This document shows, piece after piece, positions 1 to 5,041 of a stretch of 5,041 nt of DNA (its first letter is position 1; each line of letters opens with the position of its first letter). Below the pieces are notes generated by a model. It saw only the letters and a program-made list of their open reading frames with translations, did not search any database and was not told the DNA's origin. This stretch comes from an uncultured Bacteroidales bacterium (GTDB lineage: Bacteria > Bacteroidota > Bacteroidia > Bacteroidales > UBA932): contig CAJOQW010000077.1 of NCBI GenBank assembly GCA_905236955.1, positions 1 to 5,041 of the forward strand. The letters are read 5' to 3'. Made by a program: the position numbers and the translations under genes.

Positions 1-1
1 A

Positions 2-781
2 CGCCTTTCCCCCTTAGGCTCTCTGATAGGCTTCGACCGCGACGCCGACGCTGAGGCCAACGCCCCAAAGGACCCGCGTTTCACCTTCATCCACAATAAT
101 TTCCGATTCATACACAACTACGTCCTCCTGCTCAGGCCGGAGGGACTCGACGGCATCCTGGCCGACCTCGGAGTGTCGTCGCACCAGTTCGATACTGCCG
201 AAAGAGGCTTCTCCTTCAGATTCAACGCCCCGTTGGACATGCGAATGAACGTGCAGGGCCAAAGGACCGCAGCCGACATTGTCAATTCGTATACGCAAGA
301 CGAGTTGGAAAGGATTCTCAGACTCTATGGCGAGGTGCCGGAAGCCCGCAGGGTGGCGCAACTCATCGTTGCGGCACGCGGGGTCTCCCCCATCCTCACC
401 ACGGAAGACCTGGACAATGCCATTGCGGCGGCCCTGCCGTCTTTCGCTTCCCACAAATTCCTGGCGAAGGTCTATCAGGCCCTTCGCATTGAAGTGAACG
501 GCGAGATGCGCTCGCTGGAGAAATTCCTGGAGGGGGCCACGGCCTCCCTCAAGGAGGGCGGCAGGATAGCGGTCATCACCTACCATTCCCTCGAGGACAG
601 GATGGTGAAGAACTACTTCAGGACGGGCAACATCGAGGGGCGCGAAAGCAAGGATGTCTATGGCAACGGCAGCGCCCCCTTCAGGCTTGTTACACGCAAG
701 CCCATCCTGCCCCCCGAAGAAGAGATAGAAGACAACACCCGCGCGAGGAGCGCGAAACTGCGCATAGCGGAAAGGATATGA
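2..781 (+). CDS. rsmH: RsmH, 16S rRNA (cytosine1402-N4)-methyltransferase, 5'-truncated
   Basis: This is the C-terminal 259 residues of the SAM-dependent enzyme (older name MraW) that N4-methylates C1402 of 16S rRNA in the ribosomal P site. The reading frame is open from the first bases of the window, so the start and roughly 45-50 residues, including the glycine-rich SAM motif (DxTxGxGGH), lie upstream. What is visible matches the family closely: GFDRD near the left edge (SAM-binding acidic strand), LADLGVSS followed by HQFDTAERGFSFRF, PLDMRMN, then ALRIEVNGE, ITYHSLEDRMVKN and the terminal RSAKLRIAERI. The late motif usually written NPRARS reads NTRARS here. The end is intact, and the TGA stop overlaps the start of the next gene by four bases. 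rsmH commonly opens the dcw cluster just after mraZ, so mraZ is expected upstream. The identification is secure; only the missing N-terminus is unknown. Confidence 0.97.
   Translation, partial: RLSPLGSLIGFDRDADAEANAPKDPRFTFIHNNFRFIHNYVLLLRPEGLDGILADLGVSSHQFDTAERGFSFRFNAPLDMRMNVQGQRTAADIVNSYTQDELERILRLYGEVPEARRVAQLIVAARGVSPILTTEDLDNAIAAALPSFASHKFLAKVYQALRIEVNGEMRSLEKFLEGATASLKEGGRIAVITYHSLEDRMVKNYFRTGNIEGRESKDVYGNGSAPFRLVTRKPILPPEEEIEDNTRARSAKLRIAERI
778..781 (+). other. ATGA stop/start overlap rsmH-ftsL
   Basis: The ATG of the ftsL-like gene (778-780) overlaps the TGA stop of rsmH (779-781). This fixes the ftsL start and points to translation by termination-reinitiation on one message. Confidence 0.9.
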
Positions 782-1143
782 AAGAGCGGACGACACTCAG
801 GAAATGGAAGATTGCCGACATCGGCACCCTCCTCAAGAACAGCGTGGATGCTATAATCCACGGCAGGTTCCTGATGCGCCTGCACGTGGACGAATACTTT
901 GTACATATAGTTTACGTTTTCTTCCTCATGGCCCTGCTGATACTCTTCAGCCTCGGCATCGAATCTTCCCTCAACAAGGTGGAGGAAAACAAGAAGAAGA
1001 TAGACGAACTGGAAATAATATACTCCGACAAGACCTTCGAGGTGGCAAACAGGAGCCGCCGCGGCGCCGTGGAAGAAACCCTTAAGGCCATGGGGTCGGA
1101 CATCAGGGAACCCGAGCGTCCCGCAACCGTTATCAAAAGATGA
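778..1143 (+). CDS. ftsL: FtsL-like cell division protein (Bacteroidota type)
   Basis: This is a 121-residue predicted bitopic inner-membrane protein. Residues 1-40 are basic and presumably cytoplasmic. Residues about 41-61 (FVHIVYVFFLMALLILFSLGI) form one clear transmembrane helix. Residues about 65-90 (LNKVEENKKKIDELE and on) have the charged heptad-like pattern of a short coiled coil. The tail (RSRRGAVEETLKAMG, ending PATVIKR) resembles the conserved end of Bacteroidota FtsL-like proteins. In known systems FtsL pairs with FtsB, binds FtsQ and activates the FtsW-FtsI septal synthase; that role is inferred here from position between rsmH and ftsI, size and topology, because FtsL sequences diverge strongly. 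The ATG at 778 overlaps the rsmH stop and the TGA overlaps the ftsI start. A purine run (769-775) sits only two bases before the ATG, too close to be a normal Shine-Dalgarno site, so coupling to rsmH translation is likely. Confidence 0.85.
   Translation: MKERTTLRKWKIADIGTLLKNSVDAIIHGRFLMRLHVDEYFVHIVYVFFLMALLILFSLGIESSLNKVEENKKKIDELEIIYSDKTFEVANRSRRGAVEETLKAMGSDIREPERPATVIKR
1140..1143 (+). other. ATGA stop/start overlap ftsL-ftsI
   Basis: The ATG of ftsI (1140-1142) overlaps the TGA stop of the ftsL-like gene (1141-1143). The bases just upstream (ttatcaaaag) contain no Shine-Dalgarno-like match, so translational coupling is the simplest reading. The arrangement would keep the two septal partners at linked levels. 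Confidence 0.9.
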
Positions 1144-3233
1144 GTGATGGAAACAAAAGGGACCGCATAGGCATCATACTCACCGGTCTCTACATATTGC
1201 TGCTGGCAGCTTCCCTGTTGATAATAGGGAAGATAGTCTATATCCAGCTCTTCTTCCATCCCGAACCCAAGATAGCTTCCGCCCTGACCCCGAGGCGCGA
1301 GACCAGGGTGCTCGAGCCGGTGCGCGGCAATATCATCGATTCCGAGGGGCGGCTGCTTGCCATGTCCTATCCGGTGTACGACCTGCACATGGACTGCACC
1401 GTCCGCAAGGAGGAGTTCGCGAAGATGAAGGGCGACTCCGCCAGGGTAAGGGAGCAGGAATGGCTGCTCAAGGCGCGCGCCCTTTCCGACGGCCTTGCGG
1501 AAATCTTCCCCGAAAAGTCCGGGGAGCAATACTATTCCATAATAAAGGCGGGACGCAGCGGCAACCGCAAATACCTTCCCATCGCCAGGAAGGTGGACCG
1601 CAGCACCCTTGACAAGGTGCGCTGCCTCCCGCTCTTCAAGGAGGGCGCCAACAAGGGCGGCCTCATAGTGGAGTCGCACTTCATCCGCAAATATCCTTAC
1701 GGGCAGCTTGCACGCAGGACCATAGGGTTCGTGCGCGACAACAGCAGCAACGTGGCCAAGACCCACATAGGCCTGGAAGGCAAGTTCGACGCCGTGCTGC
1801 ACGGGACCGACGGAAGGGAATGCCTGCGCGAGACCGACTACGGCAGCGTCCGCGACTTCGACAGCACCTACACCAAGGCCGTCAACGGCGAAGACCTGCG
1901 CACTACCATAAACATCGATTTCCAGGCCCTGGCGGACAAGGCCCTGCGCTACGAGATAGACACCCTATACGACATCGAGGGGGCCTGCCTCGTGCTCATG
2001 GAAGTACACACGGGAGCCATCAGGGCCATGGTCAACCTGCAGCGCGACCCGTCCCGCGGCAACTCGTTCGAAGAAATAACCAACCATGCGATAGGCCGCA
2101 AGTGCGAACCGGGTTCGGTGTTCAAGACCGTCACCCTGCTCAGCGTTCTGGACGACGGTTACGTGAAGACTCTCGACGAGACCATCCCCACCAACCACGG
2201 ATGGGTCAAGGGCACCTCGCTCAAGCAGGATATCCACATCCCGGACTGGGAGAGGCAGTACAACACCAGCGAGATAAGCGTCCTGGACGGCTTCAAGATC
2301 TCCAGCAACTATGTGCTGTCCACACTCGCGGTCTCGAACTACCGCAACCGCACCCGCCACTTCATAGAGAAGATATATTCCTTCGGCCTGGGCGAGAAGT
2401 TCGACTTCGACCTGGAAGGACTCGTCACCCCCACAATCCCGTCGGTTCCCCGCAACCGCGAGCTCGACGCCACGACCCTCGGCAGCGTCGGTTTCGGCTA
2501 TGCCACCGAAGAGACCCCCCTCCATATCCTCACATTCTACAACGGCATCGCCAACAAGGGCAAGGTAATGAAGCCCTATCTGGTCGAAGACATTGAGAAG
2601 AACGGGGTCGTGCGCGACCGCAGGGGGCCGGGCATCCTCAACGCCAGCATGTGCTCCCGTAACGCTGCCGACACCATTGTGAGGGCCCTCGTGGCAGTTA
2701 CGGAAGAAGGTACCGCCCGAAGGCTCAAGAACGCCAAATGCACGGTGGCGGGAAAGACGGGAACTTCCTTCGCCACGTTCGAGAACGGCCAATACTCCGA
2801 CGACAGCGGCCGCAGGAAGTACCAGGGCACCTTCGTGGGCTTCTTCCCCGCCGAGGACCCGCAGTACAGCATAATCTGCTGCGTTTACTCCAAGCCGACG
2901 CGGCACCAGTACCAGGGCGGCGGCATTCCCGCCAGGGCCGTGCTCAAGGTGGTGAACCACCTTTACGACACCCAGCCTTACTGGCAGGAGAACATATCAG
3001 GCAAGGGCACTGTGCCCGCCATGGATGTCTCCTACACCATACCGGAGGACGACGGATCGGATGCGGCCAAAATCCCCTCCCTCAAGGGCATGGGCCTCAA
3101 GGATGCGCTGTATCTGGCCGAAAACTCAGGGTTCGACTGCCGTTACAGCGGCTCCGGACATGTTTACAAGCAGACACCCCAGGCCGGCACCACTGCCGCC
3201 AAGGGTTCGACCATAACTTTGGAATTGAGATGA
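1140..3233 (+). CDS. ftsI: FtsI/PBP3-type peptidoglycan transpeptidase with C-terminal PASTA domain
   Basis: This 697-residue class B penicillin-binding protein crosslinks septal peptidoglycan in the periplasm, anchored by an N-terminal helix (about residues 11-36). Next comes the PBP dimerisation/pedestal domain, opening with the RGNIIDSEGRLLA motif at 62-74 (family RGxIxDRxGxxLA; the Arg is Ser here). The transpeptidase domain covers about 255-615 and has all three catalytic motifs: S326-V-F-K329 (S326 is the acylated nucleophile), S388-S-N390 and K539-T-G541. A linker rich in Asp/Glu leads to a single PASTA domain (about 643-697, IPSLKGMGLKDALYLAENSGF to the C-terminus). A C-terminal PASTA is usual for Bacteroidota FtsI. 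Length is normal and there is no frameshift. The ATG overlaps the ftsL stop and the TGA overlaps the murE start. It would act with FtsW, which is expected further downstream in this cluster. Elongation PBP2 is unlikely given the PASTA domain and gene order. Confidence 0.96.
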   Translation: MSDGNKRDRIGIILTGLYILLLAASLLIIGKIVYIQLFFHPEPKIASALTPRRETRVLEPVRGNIIDSEGRLLAMSYPVYDLHMDCTVRKEEFAKMKGDSARVREQEWLLKARALSDGLAEIFPEKSGEQYYSIIKAGRSGNRKYLPIARKVDRSTLDKVRCLPLFKEGANKGGLIVESHFIRKYPYGQLARRTIGFVRDNSSNVAKTHIGLEGKFDAVLHGTDGRECLRETDYGSVRDFDSTYTKAVNGEDLRTTINIDFQALADKALRYEIDTLYDIEGACLVLMEVHTGAIRAMVNLQRDPSRGNSFEEITNHAIGRKCEPGSVFKTVTLLSVLDDGYVKTLDETIPTNHGWVKGTSLKQDIHIPDWERQYNTSEISVLDGFKISSNYVLSTLAVSNYRNRTRHFIEKIYSFGLGEKFDFDLEGLVTPTIPSVPRNRELDATTLGSVGFGYATEETPLHILTFYNGIANKGKVMKPYLVEDIEKNGVVRDRRGPGILNASMCSRNAADTIVRALVAVTEEGTARRLKNAKCTVAGKTGTSFATFENGQYSDDSGRRKYQGTFVGFFPAEDPQYSIICCVYSKPTRHQYQGGGIPARAVLKVVNHLYDTQPYWQENISGKGTVPAMDVSYTIPEDDGSDAAKIPSLKGMGLKDALYLAENSGFDCRYSGSGHVYKQTPQAGTTAAKGSTITLELR
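3230..3233 (+). other. ATGA stop/start overlap ftsI-murE
   Basis: The ATG of murE (3230-3232) overlaps the TGA stop of ftsI (3231-3233). It decides the murE start against longer in-frame extensions that reach back into ftsI. No Shine-Dalgarno-like site is seen upstream. Confidence 0.9.
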
Positions 3234-4627
3234 AACTGGAGCAGATAATAAAAGATACCGGAGCAGTAATCCTCCATGGTGCTCCCGCAACGGAAATAAC
3301 CGCGATATGCAGTGATTCCCGCAAAGCCGCGCCCGGCTCGCTGTTCATCGCGGTAAAGGGCTGCAGCAGCGACGGACACGATTATATCGGGGCAGCCCTC
3401 AAGGCGGGGGCATCCGCAGTAGTCGACGCATCCCGCAAGGCGCTGGCCCTTTGCGCCGACAACTTCTACGGACATCCGTCAGGGAAGCTCCAGCTCGTCG
3501 GCATAACAGGCACCAACGGCAAGACCACGACCGTGACCCTCCTTTACAGGCTGTTCCGCAGCCTCGGTTACGAATGCGGCCTGCTCAGCACCATCGCGAA
3601 CTATGTGGGCACCAGCCGCAGCGAGACCACGAACACCACCGCCGATCCCATCACCATCAACTCCCTCATGGCGGAGATGGTCGCGAAGGGATGCCAATAC
3701 TGCTTCATGGAGGTCAGCTCGATCGGCCTGGAGCAGGAGAGGGTCGCAGGTCTGGAATTCAAGGCTGCCATATTCTCGAACCTCACCCACGACCACCTCG
3801 ACTATCACAAGACCTTCGCCGAATATCTCCGCTGCAAGAAGATGCTGTTCGACTCGCTCGGCAAGGAAGCTTGCGCCATAATAAACAACGACGACAAGAA
3901 TGCTCCCGTGATGGTCCAGAACACCAGGGCGGACGTAGTCACATATTCCTGCAGGAGCGCGGCCGACCACGTGTGCAAGGTCCTGGAAGAGAGCTTCGAG
4001 GGCATGCTCCTGCGCATAGACGGCACCGAGACCTGGGTAAAGCTGGTAGGAAGGCACAACGCCAGCAATCTGCTCGCCATCTATACCACCGCCCTGGTAC
4101 TCGGCACCCCGAAGGACGAGGTACTCCTCGCACTCAGCAAGTTGGAATCGGCCCCTGGACGCCTGGAGGTGCTGAGGGGCCCGGACGACATCGCGGTGGT
4201 GATAGACTATGCCCATACTCCGGACGCCATGGAAAACGTGCTCAAGACACTCCGCGAAGTCGCACCTTCGCGCACGCTCATATGCCTTTTCGGCTGCGGC
4301 GGTGACAGGGACAGGAGCAAGCGCCCCGAAATGGCCGCGATTGCGGAGGAATTCTCCGACAGGGTCGTGGTAACCTCGGACAATCCCCGCACCGAAGATC
4401 CGGACGCCATCATAGAAGAAATCATGGCCGGATTCGGCAGCAGGAAGAAAGTCACCAGGATAACGGACCGCGACGAAGCCATACGCACGACCATCCAGTT
4501 CGCCCCGCGCCCCTCGACCATACTCCTAGCCGGAAAGGGTCATGAGACATACCAGATAATAGGAACGCAAAAGAACCACTTCGACGAGCGCGAAATTGTG
4601 GAAGAAACCTTCAAAAACATAGGATAA
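3230..4627 (+). CDS. murE: MurE, UDP-MurNAc-L-Ala-D-Glu:meso-diaminopimelate ligase
   Basis: This cytoplasmic ATP-dependent ligase (465 residues) adds the third amino acid to the UDP-MurNAc stem peptide. Motifs in order: SDSRKAAPGSLFIAVKG (29-44, UDP-sugar domain), ATP loop GTNGKTT (94-100), MEVSS (160-164), NLTHDHLDYH (184-193), K203 at the site of the carbamylated lysine, GRHNASN (274-280), DYAHTPD (326-332), GCGGDRDRSKRP (355-366), DNPR (384-387) and GKGHE (435-439). DNPR is the signature of meso-diaminopimelate-adding enzymes, so a DAP-type wall is inferred. Two oddities: the N-terminal domain passes from GASAVVDA straight to SRKALALCADNFYGHPS, seemingly lacking about 20 residues seen in relatives, and the usual EVSSH reads EVSSI. 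The frame stays open upstream to 2738, but the ATG at 3230 is right: it overlaps the ftsI stop and gives a standard MurE N-terminus, while the upstream part is out-of-frame ftsI. The stop is followed directly by mraY. Confidence 0.96.
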   Translation: MKLEQIIKDTGAVILHGAPATEITAICSDSRKAAPGSLFIAVKGCSSDGHDYIGAALKAGASAVVDASRKALALCADNFYGHPSGKLQLVGITGTNGKTTTVTLLYRLFRSLGYECGLLSTIANYVGTSRSETTNTTADPITINSLMAEMVAKGCQYCFMEVSSIGLEQERVAGLEFKAAIFSNLTHDHLDYHKTFAEYLRCKKMLFDSLGKEACAIINNDDKNAPVMVQNTRADVVTYSCRSAADHVCKVLEESFEGMLLRIDGTETWVKLVGRHNASNLLAIYTTALVLGTPKDEVLLALSKLESAPGRLEVLRGPDDIAVVIDYAHTPDAMENVLKTLREVAPSRTLICLFGCGGDRDRSKRPEMAAIAEEFSDRVVVTSDNPRTEDPDAIIEEIMAGFGSRKKVTRITDRDEAIRTTIQFAPRPSTILLAGKGHETYQIIGTQKNHFDEREIVEETFKNIG

Positions 4628-5041
4628 ATGCTGTACCATCTTGCAAAATGGCTTGATAGCCTGGGTGTTCCGGGCATGAGACTGTTCGGCTACCTGTCGT
4701 TCAGGGCCATGCTCGCCGCCGTAATAAGCATGCTCATAGCATTCTTCATAGGGAAGAAGATAATAGCCATGCTCCGCAGGCATCAGATAGGAGAAGAAAT
4801 CCGCGACCTCGGCCTCGAAGGCCAGATGCAGAAGAAAGGCACCCCCACGATGGGCGGGGTCATCATCATCCTTTCCATGCTGGTGAGCGCACTCCTGGTA
4901 TGCAGGCTGGACAGCATCTACACCATACTCCTGCTCGTCACCACGGTCTGGTGCGGCGGCATAGGATTCGCCGACGACTATATAAAGGTTTACAAACACA
5001 ACAAGGAAGGAATGAGTGCCAGATGGAAACTGGTCCTGCAG
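4628..5041 (+). CDS. mraY: MraY, phospho-MurNAc-pentapeptide transferase, 3'-truncated
   Basis: The first 138 residues of the integral-membrane enzyme that transfers phospho-MurNAc-pentapeptide to undecaprenyl phosphate, giving lipid I. The frame is open from ATG at 4628 to the window edge; MraY is usually about 360-420 residues, so well over half is missing. The start is well supported: it follows the murE TAA stop with no gap and gives the typical MLYHLAKWLD...LFGYLSFRA opening. Hydrophobic helices lie at about residues 24-44, 76-93 and 97-113. Signature motifs are QKKGTPTMGG (68-77) and the catalytic, Mg-associated FADDYIK (114-120, D116-D117), followed by the conserved cytoplasmic stretch YKHNKEGMSARWK. 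There is no Shine-Dalgarno-like site; the preceding bases are A-rich, as expected for Bacteroidota, and re-initiation after murE is likely. murF is not between murE and mraY. Eight of the first nine Ile/ATA-type choices here lean to ATA, noted separately. Confidence 0.96.
   Translation, partial: MLYHLAKWLDSLGVPGMRLFGYLSFRAMLAAVISMLIAFFIGKKIIAMLRRHQIGEEIRDLGLEGQMQKKGTPTMGGVIIILSMLVSALLVCRLDSIYTILLLVTTVWCGGIGFADDYIKVYKHNKEGMSARWKLVLQ

Noticed and set aside
769..775. Purine-rich GGAAAGG before ftsL as a Shine-Dalgarno site
   Set aside because: It ends only two bases before the ATG, too close for normal pairing, and it encodes the conserved AER end of RsmH.
14..796. Antisense open frame of 260 codons opposite rsmH
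   Set aside because: It mirrors the rsmH reading frame. GC-rich third positions leave few stops on the opposite strand. The product has no recognisable motif, and rsmH fully explains the region.
912..1802. Antisense open frame of 296 codons opposite ftsL/ftsI
   Set aside because: It spans the overlap of two well-supported genes and gives a low-complexity, motif-free product. It is a composition artefact.
1820..2596. Second + strand open frame inside ftsI (258 codons)
   Set aside because: It is a shifted frame of ftsI with a product dominated by R, H, P, Q and G, typical of an out-of-frame GC-rich gene.
1965..2960. Antisense open frame of 331 codons opposite the FtsI transpeptidase domain
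   Set aside because: All FtsI catalytic motifs lie on the + strand here. The reverse product is rich in G, V, A, E and H without any family signature.
2738..3229. Possible 5' extension of murE back into ftsI
   Set aside because: The extension translates to arginine- and glycine-rich sequence with no family match, and it covers the KTG motif and PASTA domain of ftsI in another frame. The ATG at 3230 gives a normal MurE N-terminus.
3479..4216. Antisense open frame of 245 codons opposite murE
   Set aside because: It is a shadow of murE with no motif of its own.
3451..4305. Second + strand open frame inside murE (284 codons)
   Set aside because: The product is rich in R, H, Q and P and is the shifted frame of murE, which carries all ligase motifs.
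4526..4999. Antisense open frame of 157 codons opposite the murE end and mraY start
   Set aside because: The + strand encodes MraY with GTPTMGG and ADDYIK motifs across this stretch, so the reverse frame is incidental.
1..5041. Search for promoters, terminators, tRNAs, repeats, insertion sequences or CRISPR
   Set aside because: The window is wall-to-wall coding with no gaps. I saw no T-tracted hairpin, repeated unit or inverted terminal repeat that the genes do not explain.

Overview
The window is a contiguous piece of the dcw (division and cell wall) cluster, read entirely on the + strand. In order it holds the 3' part of rsmH (mraW), a small single-pass membrane protein in the ftsL position, a complete ftsI (class B penicillin-binding protein with a C-terminal PASTA domain), a complete murE, and the 5' part of mraY. 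There is no intergenic DNA. Three junctions are 4-base ATGA stop/start overlaps, and the fourth (murE/mraY) has the TAA stop directly followed by ATG.

The organism is most likely a member of Bacteroidota, probably order Bacteroidales. The evidence is the RsmH motifs (GVSSHQFD, ERGFSFRF, ITYHSLEDRMVKN), the FtsL-like protein with an RSR...VEE...P.(T)VIK tail, the PASTA-bearing FtsI, the direct murE-mraY junction without murF, and the absence of Shine-Dalgarno-like sites before the starts. Composition is GC-rich (about 60% by eye on sampled lines), well above Bacteroides itself, yet isoleucine is mostly encoded by ATA. I cannot place it to genus.

The genes serve one process. RsmH modifies 16S rRNA and is a standard dcw member. 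FtsL-like and FtsI belong to the septal divisome. MurE adds the third stem-peptide residue (meso-diaminopimelate, judging by its DNPR motif). MraY makes lipid I from the finished precursor. The tight overlaps imply one polycistronic message with coupled translation, whose promoter lies upstream of the window.

This is an ordinary core region and I see no undescribed system, mobile element, CRISPR array or RNA gene. The points worth a second look are small: a MurE whose N-terminal domain seems about 20 residues shorter than usual, an Ile where MurE normally has the His of EVSSH, and the ATA codon preference.
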